A DNA stretch of 64,000 nucleotides from Fimbriimonadaceae bacterium (lineage in GTDB: Bacteria > Armatimonadota > Fimbriimonadia > Fimbriimonadales > Fimbriimonadaceae), in assembly GCA_019638675.1 (NCBI GenBank), contig JAHBTE010000001.1:652605-716604 (forward strand), read 5' to 3'. The position numbers were made by a program, and so were the translations under genes. The notes beneath the pieces are model-generated. The model ran no database searches, had not been told where the DNA came from, and saw only the letters and a list, made by a program, of their open reading frames with translations. Positions within the stretch are counted from its first letter, which is position 1, and each line of letters opens with the position of its first letter. Below, one piece after another: positions 36,135 to 44,482 of the stretch.

Positions 36135-37387
36135 TTCTTCACCTCCTCTGTTCCCGAAACACTTTGGGGAATGTTGATCCCCACCGTTTTATCAACTGCA
36201 TCGAATACAGAATCCAGCATTGCCGGGTAAGCGGCGATGTAATTCTTGAGGGTCGAGCCGTCGCCACTGTCAATCATGCTCAAGCCATCAATCTTGACCT
36301 TTTGAACGCCTTCTGCGGCAATACCGAGAATCGTTTCTAGGTTTTCAATCAATGTAATTTGCTTGGCTTGCGGACCAGCTTCTTGCCACGCCGCGTACAT
36401 CAATTCCAGAGCACGGCTAACCGCCACACCTCGTTCGCGGATTATCGCCGCTTCGCCACGTGCCTTGTATTCGTCGCGAGTTCGGGCGGCTTCAGCCGGA
36501 AGAACCGTATCCGCCATCAAGCGGATGCCTTCCAGTTCAGCCCGGATCGTTTGAAGTTCGACTTCTGCCTTGGCTCGGGCTTCCCGTGCCGCGGCCTGTG
36601 TTCGTTCTTCTTCCGCCTTGACTTTTGCATCCAGGTCGGCCTGAATTTTCCGCAAGTCATTGGTTAGGCGCACGAGTTTTGAATCAACATTTGCCTGGAC
36701 AACCTTGGCGCGACCCTTGTTTTCCGCTTCGGATTGCTCCGCTGCGCGACGGGCGTCCGATTCCGAAATTTCGGCTGATCGCACGATATTCGCAATTGCT
36801 TTTCGACCAGTCGCATCAAGATAACCTACTTCGTCGCTCACATGGAGAATCTTGAAGGTATCAAGGTGCAGACCGAGCTTGACTAAATCGTGCTCGGTTT
36901 CTTGGGTCAGTTTGTCAGCAAAGGTGAGTCGGTCTTCGTTGACTTGCTCAGGGGTCAAGGTTGCGACAACGCCACGCAAGTGGCCTTCTAACGTTTCTTT
37001 GCTCACCCGCCGGATTTCGTTTATGTCCCGGTCGAGAAATCGTTCAATTGCGTTCGTGATGTGTTTCTGATCACTGCTGATCTTCACGTTCGCGATGGCA
37101 TCAACGTTCATGGCGATACCACCTTGCGAGTAAGCGTTTCTTACTGCTATCGGTACCTCCATCGTGTTGAGGCTCATTTTTCTAACATCTTGAAAAATAG
37201 GCACCGACCACGCTTTGCCGCCAAAGAAGGCTTGATAACCTTTGCCTTTACCGGTAATCACCAAAACTTCATTTGGTGGGGCGATGCGGAGAAAAGACCG
37301 CACAAGCCAGGCGAGGAAGATCAGAAGGAACAGTAATGCTCCAGCTCCTATCCCCATGCCAACTACTGCACTCGAGAATTGTTCCAT
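36131..37387 (-). CDS. Flotillin-like SPFH protein, first copy
   Basis: This 418-residue protein has an N-terminal TM helix (GIGAGALLFLLIFLAWLV), an SPFH domain (GVVATLTPEQVNEDR shared with the second copy) and a Glu/Ala/Arg-rich coiled coil (about 200-320). The two proteins share PPNEVLVITGKGK/QPNEVLIFSGKKR at the start of the SPFH domain. It lies 4 bp downstream of the NfeD-like gene and overlaps the next flotillin by 4 bp, so all three are one operon. In other bacteria NfeD-type proteins and flotillins act together at membrane microdomains. Confidence 0.92.
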   Translation of the reverse strand: MEQFSSAVVGMGIGAGALLFLLIFLAWLVRSFLRIAPPNEVLVITGKGKGYQAFFGGKAWSVPIFQDVRKMSLNTMEVPIAVRNAYSQGGIAMNVDAIANVKISSDQKHITNAIERFLDRDINEIRRVSKETLEGHLRGVVATLTPEQVNEDRLTFADKLTQETEHDLVKLGLHLDTFKILHVSDEVGYLDATGRKAIANIVRSAEISESDARRAAEQSEAENKGRAKVVQANVDSKLVRLTNDLRKIQADLDAKVKAEEERTQAAAREARAKAEVELQTIRAELEGIRLMADTVLPAEAARTRDEYKARGEAAIIRERGVAVSRALELMYAAWQEAGPQAKQITLIENLETILGIAAEGVQKVKIDGLSMIDSGDGSTLKNYIAAYPAMLDSVFDAVDKTVGINIPQSVSGTEEVKK

Positions 37388-37391
37388 TGTT

Positions 37392-38009
37392 TTATGAATT
37401 GAGATATCTCTCGGATTCAGCGACGGTCAGGCGTGTGCCATCAATAGACACAACAACCACCTCGTCACCTTGCGAGATTGCATGCCCTTCCAACGGAAAA
37501 GCATGCATGTCGATGATGTCGCCCTTGACTTCAACCCGGACTTTGCCCGGATCATTGCCTTGCGGCGCCACCAAAACTTTTGCCATCAGACCAACGAAGT
37601 CGCGTTCTCCTACCGAACTGTTGAGTTGATTGCGGTTCATCCAACGGAAAAGGGATGCCGCGCCCGTGCCAACGATTAGTCCTACGATGGAAGAAGCGAT
37701 CATGCGAGTCGGTTCTTGCCCTGCTCCGAGCAGGGTGAGAAGAACACCAAAGCCTCCGAAACCGCCTAATAGGTAAGTCCAGAATCTGAGACTAAAGAAC
37801 GGGAGCCAAACATCGGATACTGCATGGGCAACTTCGTGCGCGTGGTCGGCATCAAAGCCGTGATCAACGTCTACATCGTGATCAATATCCACACTGTGGT
37901 CAATGTCAATGTTGTGGTCAACATCTAAGTCGTGACCCATGCCACCTATCGCCGAAACAATAATGAGCCCCAGGCCAATAATCCCCGTGACAACATAAAG
38001 CGCAAGCAT
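37392..38009 (-). CDS. NfeD-like membrane protein with a DxDxDH repeat loop
   Basis: This 205-residue protein has an N-terminal TM helix (residues 3-22), a loop of repeated Asp and His, two more TM helices (about 75-93 and 104-122), and a C-terminal OB-like beta domain (about 138-200, KVRVEVKGDIIDMHAFP, ISQGDEVVVVSIDG) as in short NfeD/YuaF proteins. The loop, residues 26-56, has His every six residues. Being first in the flotillin operon supports the NfeD call. The gene is divergent from tatD across about 106 bp. Confidence 0.83.
   Translation of the reverse strand: MLALYVVTGIIGLGLIIVSAIGGMGHDLDVDHNIDIDHSVDIDHDVDVDHGFDADHAHEVAHAVSDVWLPFFSLRFWTYLLGGFGGFGVLLTLLGAGQEPTRMIASSIVGLIVGTGAASLFRWMNRNQLNSSVGERDFVGLMAKVLVAPQGNDPGKVRVEVKGDIIDMHAFPLEGHAISQGDEVVVVSIDGTRLTVAESERYLNS
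37842..37934 (-). repeat. 18-bp coding repeat giving (H-x-x-D-x-D) hexads
   Basis: Five tandem units of 18 bp encode H-[DNSG]-x-D-x-D, from His26 through His56 of the NfeD-like protein. The pattern puts His and Asp on regular faces and resembles metal-binding loops. It would lie outside the inner membrane or between TM helices. Confidence 0.85.
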
Positions 38010-38115
38010 GTCTGATCGTTCCTACAACTGATACGGATCTTTGTGAATTTGGGTTGAGATTGGTCTCATCCAATATCCTCCAAAAGAACCATCATCAGTC
38101 TAACGCATTAACGTC

Positions 38116-38877
38116 ATGATGATCGACACTCACTGCCACTTAAATGACCGCAAAGGATTTCCTGATCCAGCCATCGCTATTAGGCAAGCCGTAGAAGCTG
38201 GTGTCGAAAAGATAGTCGTCGTTGGCATTGACCGAGATTGGAGCGAAAAGGCGGTTGCGCTTGCTGAAGCGCACGAAGAGGTTTTTGCAGTGGTTGGCTG
38301 GCACCCCACCTCAGCGGCAAAATATAACCGCGAAGAATTAGCCATCATTCGCGATCTAGCCGCTCACCCAAAGGTAGTCGCAATCGGTGAGATCGGATTT
38401 GACTTTTATTGGGATTACTCAACCCTAGAACAGCAAACAGTTTGCCTGTGCGATCAACTCGACCTTGCTGAAGAACTTGACCTGCCCGTTGTATTCCACT
38501 GCCGAGAGGCGTATCCGGCTTTGCTAGATGTTCTGGAAAAGCGACCAATAAGGCCTTATCTTCTCCACTGCTTCGCGGGAAATCTTGACGACGCAAAGCG
38601 GGCGATCGCTCTCGACTGTACTTTTGGAGTTGACGGACCAGTGACTTACAAAAAAGCGGACGACCTACGTGAATGTATGCGATTCATCGGCATCGACCGC
38701 ATCGTTTTGGAAACAGATGCCCCGTGGCTCTCTCCGGTACCGTATCGAGGCAAACCGAATCACCCAGCTTATTTGGGGTACATCCGTGATGGATTAGCCT
38801 CCTGCTTAGACCTGAGCCAGGACGAAGTCGCAAAAAAAACGACGGACAACGCCCGTCGTTTTTACAGATTGCCGTAG
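38116..38877 (+). CDS. tatD: TatD family metal-dependent hydrolase
   Basis: This 253-residue protein has the TatD/amidohydrolase metal motifs in order: DTHCHLND, GEIGFDFYWD, VFHCREAYP, LLHCFAGN and ETDAPWLSPVPYRG. The family are DNases, some with 3'-5' exonuclease activity in DNA repair. The start is ATG 38116, with ATG 38119 also possible. The last codons contain a strong hairpin (38835-38863) that can act as a terminator for both this gene and the convergent one. Confidence 0.95.
   Translation: MMIDTHCHLNDRKGFPDPAIAIRQAVEAGVEKIVVVGIDRDWSEKAVALAEAHEEVFAVVGWHPTSAAKYNREELAIIRDLAAHPKVVAIGEIGFDFYWDYSTLEQQTVCLCDQLDLAEELDLPVVFHCREAYPALLDVLEKRPIRPYLLHCFAGNLDDAKRAIALDCTFGVDGPVTYKKADDLRECMRFIGIDRIVLETDAPWLSPVPYRGKPNHPAYLGYIRDGLASCLDLSQDEVAKKTTDNARRFYRLP
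38835..38863. terminator. Bidirectional terminator inside the 3' end of tatD
   Basis: An 11-bp perfect stem (38835-38845 with 38853-38863) has a 7-nt loop. On the minus strand it is followed by a run of T, so it fits the convergent gene ending at 38883. It overlaps conserved codons of tatD rather than lying after its stop. Confidence 0.78.
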
Positions 38878-38882
38878 ATCAG

Positions 38883-39299
38883 TTACCAGCCGCCAGTATC
38901 GCCGCTCGCTTTTGCCGGATCATTGCCCAGGGTGGTTTCTTCACCTGGCTTCATCGCAGTGTCTTCTTCAGACCCACGATTTGGAGTATCGGGCAAGCCT
39001 GCATCCGAAGAGAAATATTTCTTTTCTTTGGTTTCGCTGTTGGAAGCTGGTTTTTTCTTGCTATCGCTCGTTAGATCAACATCTAGCTTGACATCAGAAA
39101 ATCGGCCTTTTTCTTCCGGTACATCGATCGGCTCAGTTGAACCACCAGTTTGAGCAATGGTTTTCACTTGCTCGGCGGTATTCGCGAGAATCGGCGCTCC
39201 GCCAATTTGCGGCCCGAGGAAAAAGAATCCGACCCCGACCATAATCGCCGGAACCACGACCCATTTCACCAAAAATGCCATTACTTTAGATGCTGTCAC
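38883..39299 (-). CDS. Membrane-anchored acidic protein, unknown
   Basis: This 138-residue protein has one N-terminal TM helix (LVKWVVVPAIMVGVGFFFLG) and a long polar tail rich in Lys, Glu, Ser, Thr and Gly, predicted disordered. The start is GTG with AGGAG 7 nt upstream, which supports a real gene. No family is recognised. It is divergent from the DUF5107 gene and convergent with tatD. Confidence 0.75.
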   Translation of the reverse strand: MTASKVMAFLVKWVVVPAIMVGVGFFFLGPQIGGAPILANTAEQVKTIAQTGGSTEPIDVPEEKGRFSDVKLDVDLTSDSKKKPASNSETKEKKYFSSDAGLPDTPNRGSEEDTAMKPGEETTLGNDPAKASGDTGGW

Positions 39300-39384
39300 A
39301 GATTGCTCCTGTTCGTAGGTATCAGTGCATTGTAACGCCTACAACTGCTATTTTGACAAACGAGCCGCAAAACTAGAGGATTCC

Positions 39385-41106
39385 ATGCCAGTAAAAATAT
39401 ATGAGGACTCCGCCTCATTCACCACAAAGCAAGTCGTTCCCGTGCCAATCGGGAACGAAATCCCAGCATGTTATCCGCAGGTTCGCTTAGAGATCACACG
39501 TGAAACCGTAGAACAAACCATTCCCATTCTTTGGATGGAAAATGAGTTCATTCGGCTTGGAATTGCGCCTAGTCTGGGTGGTCGAATCGTTGCGATTACT
39601 GATTTGCGTACTGGTATTGATGTCATTCCGTTACCCGACGAAATCAATCTTGTGGAAAATGATTTTCGTGGTGCGCGATGGAACCATGGAATTGAGTTTA
39701 TTGCGGGAGAAAATCGAAGTAACTCGCTAGGCCCTGTTGATTTCCGAGTCAAGGAAGCGGGGTCACCCGAAGATAAAGGGGCGGTTTTTTTATTTGAGTG
39801 GACGGGCGATCTTTCGTGGCATGCAGCAATCACTCTCTATCCAGACAGAGCCGCATTTTTGATTGAACAAAACGTATTCAACCGGCGATGGCTTTCTTCC
39901 CACGGTCGAGGTGGAATCGACTTTCCCGAGCTAGTTCAAGACTATGTTTCACCAGATTCGTGTCTGATAGCACAACCTTCCGCGTCCGGAGGTTTGTTTA
40001 TGAGTTGGACGCCTGGGGGTTTAACTCTGACTGATGATGGCCTGGTTACTGGCGAACCCAAAATCGCCCTGGGAGGACATCGCACTGATTCCATTAGAAT
40101 CGAATGTTCTGTTTTTTCGAGCAAAGCACCTTTGACTGCCAGTACACATTCAGCCGCTGTGTTCTTGGATGATAAAGAGCTAATCGTTCAACCTCATCAA
40201 GAAATCGCGAACGCGAAGGTGTTCTTGAGTGTTAGTGGCCAGACTCTTGAGGCTCCTCTCTCTGCAACTCTTGGCGGGGCATCAACAACACCATTGAATT
40301 CGTTACCAGGAAAAATTGATGCGATCTCAATTCGAGACGAGCATCGAGAAACTTTGGTGAGTTGGCCAAGTTCTTCGCAATGTCATCCGCAAACCACGAC
40401 TGGTTCAACCGCAAGTATGTTTGATGAGATCATCGCCCGCGCAGAATCACCATTCCGGACATATTTCCGCAACCCTGGGTTAGAACCATTTAGTAACTGG
40501 ATGGAAGCAGTTGAGGCCATCAAGTCCGATGACTTTATAAGTGCCGAAGAATCAATGGATAAATATCTCGGCTTTAACGCTGAGGATTCACTTGGATGGT
40601 GGTTTAAAGCCTCCATGTGCCGAGAATCGGGCAAAGCAAAAGATGAAGATGACCGTGAACTTCCTAACGCTCATTATCTTGCCCCTTTAGAACCCATTTT
40701 GAGAGCCGAAGCGTTCTTGAATACACCAATTGCAGAAGGGAGGGAGCCTAATCCGCTCTTAGCTCCGCTTGCCGCTAACCCTGATCATGCTGCCGGAGTA
40801 ATCGGCCTATATCTTGAGTGCCACCTCATTCAAGGAATGGCTCGTCTAGCGGATGAATTGCTCAGGCATCGCGACAACGCAATGGTTCGTTACCTACTTG
40901 CTTACGCTCTGCTAGAATTCGCCAGAAATGAAACAGCGGCGGGAGAGCAAGTGATGCTCGCTGGAAAACTGGCCATTGAACCGCCATCTCCTCACCGATT
41001 GGTGGAAAAAATGGTCATCAACCAATTGGCTGATAAATTTTCTGGTGATGCGCGACTTAAAACCTTAAGAGGCGTGATGGAGTTGGCAGCAAAGCGTCTT
41101 GGTTAA
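39385..41106 (+). CDS. DUF5107 family protein
   Basis: This protein has about 573 residues. The N-terminal half is a DUF5107 domain of the galactose-mutarotase-like fold (FIRLGIAPSLGGRIVAITD, RWNHGIEFIAG, ITLYPDRAAFLIEQNVFNRR). The C-terminal half is helical with TPR-like repeats. DUF5107 proteins are linked to sugar metabolism; the substrate is unknown. ATG 39385 has GAGGA 5 nt upstream, so an upstream open frame to 39325 is not used. The 3' end overlaps the small convergent ORF by 50 bp. Confidence 0.87.
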   Translation: MPVKIYEDSASFTTKQVVPVPIGNEIPACYPQVRLEITRETVEQTIPILWMENEFIRLGIAPSLGGRIVAITDLRTGIDVIPLPDEINLVENDFRGARWNHGIEFIAGENRSNSLGPVDFRVKEAGSPEDKGAVFLFEWTGDLSWHAAITLYPDRAAFLIEQNVFNRRWLSSHGRGGIDFPELVQDYVSPDSCLIAQPSASGGLFMSWTPGGLTLTDDGLVTGEPKIALGGHRTDSIRIECSVFSSKAPLTASTHSAAVFLDDKELIVQPHQEIANAKVFLSVSGQTLEAPLSATLGGASTTPLNSLPGKIDAISIRDEHRETLVSWPSSSQCHPQTTTGSTASMFDEIIARAESPFRTYFRNPGLEPFSNWMEAVEAIKSDDFISAEESMDKYLGFNAEDSLGWWFKASMCRESGKAKDEDDRELPNAHYLAPLEPILRAEAFLNTPIAEGREPNPLLAPLAANPDHAAGVIGLYLECHLIQGMARLADELLRHRDNAMVRYLLAYALLEFARNETAAGEQVMLAGKLAIEPPSPHRLVEKMVINQLADKFSGDARLKTLRGVMELAAKRLG

Positions 41107-41287
41107 GAGTCACAGAAAGCTCGGAAGCAATCGTCATCCCTTCTAATCGAGTCAGCTGAACTGACTTCAAACCGGGGTTTGTGAGTAGCCGACCCAGATA
41201 AGCGGATAATTCTTCGGCTTCATCACGAGTCAACACGATATCTACGTCGTTTAAACTGCGCCCTGATTCGTAATCTCGAATGTCCAT
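41057..41287 (-). CDS. Small hypothetical protein
   Basis: This 76-residue protein has no recognised family. A good ribosome-binding site (GAGGG about 9 nt upstream) and position after VOC on the same strand favour a real gene. Its end runs antisense over 50 bp of the DUF5107 gene. No toxin or antitoxin motif is visible. Confidence 0.5.
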   Translation of the reverse strand: MDIRDYESGRSLNDVDIVLTRDEAEELSAYLGRLLTNPGLKSVQLTRLEGMTIASELSVTLNQDALLPTPSRLLRF

Positions 41288-41358
41288 CTGGTCACCCTCA
41301 CCCGTTCTACATGAAATGACGTGCGAGGAGTTCCTTGGTTCAAAAGGTCCCGATAAAC

Positions 41359-41700
41359 CTAGTTCTCAACCGCCTGTAACCACCGACCATCTGGATCACG
41401 GAACGTAATACAGTCTGGTGAACCATCTGGTGGACCCTGCTCAACTCCCGCCAACTCCAGTCGCTCAACGATTTCCCCAATATCGTCACAATAAATCACA
41501 GCCGCCAGCGAGGAACCAGCGTAGTTCTTCACTGCACCATTCGGACTGCCTGGCCGAAGCAGCAGCTCAAAAACATCGGAACGCAGCCATATAAATTTCC
41601 CCCCCTGAACCTCCGTTTCTTCGAACCCCAAAACCTCGACGTAGAAGTCACGCGTTACCGAGCAATCTCGGCAAAATAATTCGACGTGTCCTAGTCGCAT
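41359..41700 (-). CDS. VOC family protein (glyoxalase/dioxygenase fold)
   Basis: This 113-residue protein has the VOC pattern: GHVELFCRDCSVTRDFYVEVLGF near the N-terminus (given here in two parts: GHVELFCRDC and FYVEVLGFEE), then LAAVIYCDDI and TFRDPDGRWLQAVE at the end. His and Glu at the usual metal positions are present. The substrate is unknown. It lies beyond the mdh terminator, so it is probably a separate transcript. Confidence 0.88.
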   Translation of the reverse strand: MRLGHVELFCRDCSVTRDFYVEVLGFEETEVQGGKFIWLRSDVFELLLRPGSPNGAVKNYAGSSLAAVIYCDDIGEIVERLELAGVEQGPPDGSPDCITFRDPDGRWLQAVEN

Positions 41701-41752
41701 ACTTCATTTCATTACATTAGAATTTGAACTTGAAAGTTCCCATAAATAAAGA

Positions 41753-41781
41753 AGCGGGGCTATCGACTTGATAGCCCCGCT
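41753..41781 (-). terminator. Intrinsic terminator after mdh
   Basis: A perfect 12-bp GC-rich stem (41753-41764 with 41770-41781) has a 5-nt loop, and a T-rich tail follows on the minus strand. It lies 22 bp after the mdh stop codon. Confidence 0.88.
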
Positions 41782-41802
41782 GTGGATTAGAACGAATCTG
41801 AT

Positions 41803-42729
41803 TTAGCCTTGAACAAGCGCGAAGGTTTCCTTCAGTGCAGCGGCACTCTTGAGAAGAAGCTCTCGCTCGTTATCACTGACCGCTGGTTCGTAGATTTCTA
41901 CTGCGCCTTTTCGGCCAACAACAGTTGGCAGAGAAAGTGAAATGTCCTTAATTCCGATCTTGCCGTTTTGCGCAGCGGATACAGGAAGGAGCTTTCCGCT
42001 GTCCAACGCAATCGCTTCAACCACTTCTTTGATCGAAACGCCGACTGCTCGACCAGCGCCGCCTTTCTGAGCGATAACCGTAGCACCCGATTTCTTGGTT
42101 GCGTCAAAAATTGAAGCACCGAGTTCAGAAGTGAAGCCAGGAATGCTGTGCATACTCACACCATTGATCGTGGCGGAGCTCCAGATAGGAACCATAGAAT
42201 CGCCGTGCTCGCCCAAAATCAAGGCTTTTACATCGTAAGCGCCCACTTTGAAGTGGTCTGCAAGCAAACTTCGGAATCGAGCTGTGTCGAGAACTGTCCC
42301 AAGACCAAGCACTTGGCTTGCTGGCACTAATCCGCTCTGCACGGTGAGGTGAGTAAGAATATCAACCGGGTTGCTGACGACCAAGATCGTGGCACCGTCG
42401 GCAAGTTTGACGTTCTTAAGATTGTCTAGAATGCCGTTGAACAAACCAACGTTTCGGTTGATCAAGTCAAGTCGGCTTTCATCTGGCTTGCGGCGTAGAC
42501 CAGCGGTGATAACCACACAGTCGCTACCGTCAACAACTCCGTAATCGCCGCTCGTGAAAACTTGGTTATTGAGCAGGCTCGCACCGTGTCGAAGGTCGAG
42601 CGCTTCACCCGCCGCCATATCTTCGTTGACATCGTTGAGAGCGATCTCGTTGACAATTCCACCTAGTTGCAGGGCAAATGCAGCGTCAGAACCAACGCGA
42701 CCGCCTCCACCAATAATGCTTACCTTCAT
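41803..42729 (-). CDS. mdh: Malate dehydrogenase, LDH-like type
   Basis: This enzyme of about 308 residues belongs to the LDH/MDH family. It has the NAD fold (MKVSIIGGGGRVGSDAAF), active-site His in LILGEHGDSMVP, and an Arg-Asp pair. The specificity loop reads ITAGLRRKPDESR, with Arg at the position that is Gln in lactate dehydrogenases, so malate is the likely substrate. An acidic residue after strand two (LNDVNED) indicates NAD. The start is ATG 42729; a TTG at 42756 is open but unlikely. It is the last gene of a minus-strand run starting with the alpha/beta hydrolase. Confidence 0.93.
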   Translation of the reverse strand: MKVSIIGGGGRVGSDAAFALQLGGIVNEIALNDVNEDMAAGEALDLRHGASLLNNQVFTSGDYGVVDGSDCVVITAGLRRKPDESRLDLINRNVGLFNGILDNLKNVKLADGATILVVSNPVDILTHLTVQSGLVPASQVLGLGTVLDTARFRSLLADHFKVGAYDVKALILGEHGDSMVPIWSSATINGVSMHSIPGFTSELGASIFDATKKSGATVIAQKGGAGRAVGVSIKEVVEAIALDSGKLLPVSAAQNGKIGIKDISLSLPTVVGRKGAVEIYEPAVSDNERELLLKSAAALKETFALVQG

Positions 42730-42795
42730 AGCCTTAGCCAAATTATATGCAGGCAAAGAGAAGGTTCACCGGGACATTAGCGCAGGGGGCCCAAA

Positions 42796-43668
42796 TTAGC
42801 GTAAATCCCAAACGTACGCGCCAGTATCGTAAATATAGCCACTCCAATTTGGTTTTACATCGCAACCAGCAGTTACTGAACTCACAGGCTTACGCTCCAC
42901 GTGACCGTCTACAAATACAAGAGTAATCGAAGTCCGAAACCAAGGATATAAACCGCCTGCTTCGCTTGTCCAAGGTTTAGATTCACTTTGTTCTTCCGAC
43001 CATGCTAGGCCGTTGGTGAAGACTTGGAAATTTGGTCGATTTCGGAGGTCGAATGAATCACTAATCCGCCCATCTATTAATTGATAGCGGCAGGGAGGAA
43101 GAATTAGATAGTTTCCACCACCACTTGCATTACCATTCTTGATTTCCCAAACAGAATCACCAAACATCAGGGTGGAGCTCACCGCTTCAACCATTGAAGT
43201 TGATCTCGGGAATGGCGTCCAGTTTCGATCTTTCACTACCGGTGAAAGATAAGCATAGTTGTAGCCTAGGTTGGAGCGTTTACTCGCTTCGTAATATCGT
43301 GTGCTCGGGTCAGACGGGCTTAAATCTGGATCAAAAATCCCCGTTTTGTGCGATCTGGTTGTATCAGCCGGACAGATGAAAAGATCAAAATTTTTCACAT
43401 AGGGCAACATGGATTGAACCCATGTCCTGTCGTTATCTTGATCTGCATCCGCTTCAAAATGATGTTGCGGAATCATAAATGTATCATCGTAATCTTGCAG
43501 GTAAAGCTGTGTGCCAAGGGCTACCTGTTTTGAACTTTCAATCCACGCGACGTGCTGTGCATTTCTTTTAACGCTCGAAAAAACGGGTAACAAAATAGCC
43601 GACACGATTGCGATTATCGCAATCGTCACAAGAAGCTCAGTGAGCGTAAATCCTGTGTTTCGTTTCAT
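42796..43668 (-). CDS. Type II/IV pseudopilin-like protein with DGH motif
   Basis: This protein has about 290 residues. It begins with the prepilin signature TGFTLTELLVTIAIIAI, with cleavage after Gly and Glu at position 5 of the mature chain. A helical rise and a beta domain follow, ending with LVFVDGHVERKP, the motif of DUF1559-like prepilin proteins abundant in planctomycetes and armatimonads. These proteins are assembled by a T2SS/T4P-type machine such as the PilB-like ATPase at 5-8.4 kb. The start is ATG 43668; an upstream frame to 43698 is open but weak. Confidence 0.9.
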   Translation of the reverse strand: MKRNTGFTLTELLVTIAIIAIVSAILLPVFSSVKRNAQHVAWIESSKQVALGTQLYLQDYDDTFMIPQHHFEADADQDNDRTWVQSMLPYVKNFDLFICPADTTRSHKTGIFDPDLSPSDPSTRYYEASKRSNLGYNYAYLSPVVKDRNWTPFPRSTSMVEAVSSTLMFGDSVWEIKNGNASGGGNYLILPPCRYQLIDGRISDSFDLRNRPNFQVFTNGLAWSEEQSESKPWTSEAGGLYPWFRTSITLVFVDGHVERKPVSSVTAGCDVKPNWSGYIYDTGAYVWDLR

Positions 43669-43699
43669 CCAACTACCTATTCTAAGACCAGAATGCAAT

Positions 43700-44482
43700 C
43701 TATATTATATCCGTTCTGCCCGTGCTATTTGAAAAGAATGCATTTAAGTTGCCAACTTGTGAATACCCGAGCGATTCGTACCATTTTCTTAGACTTGCGT
43801 GGCATTGCAAAGTTACAGGAACGCCAGCCTTGTGAGCCATCGCTTGTGCCGCTCGAACCATTGACCCTCCGATTCCGGCACTCCGTCGCGAGAAGTCAAC
43901 ACACAAGTTATACAGACCGACTGCCCCTTCTGATCGCGAGAGCATCATTGCCGCATGGGGAGAAGTCAATGGGCCAACGTAAAATAGCCTGGCGAGTGAT
44001 GCTGCGGTGCTTCGTGCAACTAGATGTCTTGCTTCAAAAGGCGAGAACGGAAAGAACTGTTCCGCCATAAAATTACCGATTTTCAACCTTGCGTCAGCAT
44101 CCGTAGCTTCGCAAAGTTCAATATCGAATTCACCCGTTGCGCGGGTTGCCATTTGCGAAAGGCATTGGCGCATGTGAAAACCTTGTTCTAGCAGAGCACC
44201 TGAAAGGCCATACGGTTCGTCGCCTTGCAATACAAAAACCCAAAGCCCATCTTTTGTTTGAGATTCTATTTTAAGTTCAGATGCAATCTCAGTCGCTGTT
44301 CGGTCAGAACGAAAATTTGCCGCATAGTGGCAAAATGATAAGGGCCACATCCCTTTTACACGGACATATCCTTGATCTTCTCTTACCTGAGTTTCCGGCA
44401 AACCTAGTGCCAGGTCAAGGTACGTATGAAGCACGTTCTCGCGTGCGACATGACCGAGGTCAGTTAAAAGACCGTGCTCCAT
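43700..44482 (-). CDS. GNAT family N-acetyltransferase
   Basis: This protein has 260 residues. The C-terminal half has the GNAT pattern: GLYNLCVDFSRRSAGIGGSMV (in parts VGLYNLCVDF and SRRSAGIGGSM), a variant of the acetyl-CoA pyrophosphate loop, and HASLRKWYESLGY near the end. The N-terminal about 130 residues may be a second, degenerate GNAT repeat. The start ATG overlaps the end of the hydrolase gene by 19 bp, so the two are probably coupled. Confidence 0.82.
   Translation of the reverse strand: MEHGLLTDLGHVARENVLHTYLDLALGLPETQVREDQGYVRVKGMWPLSFCHYAANFRSDRTATEIASELKIESQTKDGLWVFVLQGDEPYGLSGALLEQGFHMRQCLSQMATRATGEFDIELCEATDADARLKIGNFMAEQFFPFSPFEARHLVARSTAASLARLFYVGPLTSPHAAMMLSRSEGAVGLYNLCVDFSRRSAGIGGSMVRAAQAMAHKAGVPVTLQCHASLRKWYESLGYSQVGNLNAFFSNSTGRTDII

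Noticed and set aside
37842-37934. Iteron or DNA-level repeat
   Set aside because: The 18-bp unit is in frame and fully explained by the HxxDxD protein repeat.
41057-41287. Toxin-antitoxin component
   Set aside because: It is a small ORF, but it has no recognisable toxin or antitoxin motif and no partner gene.
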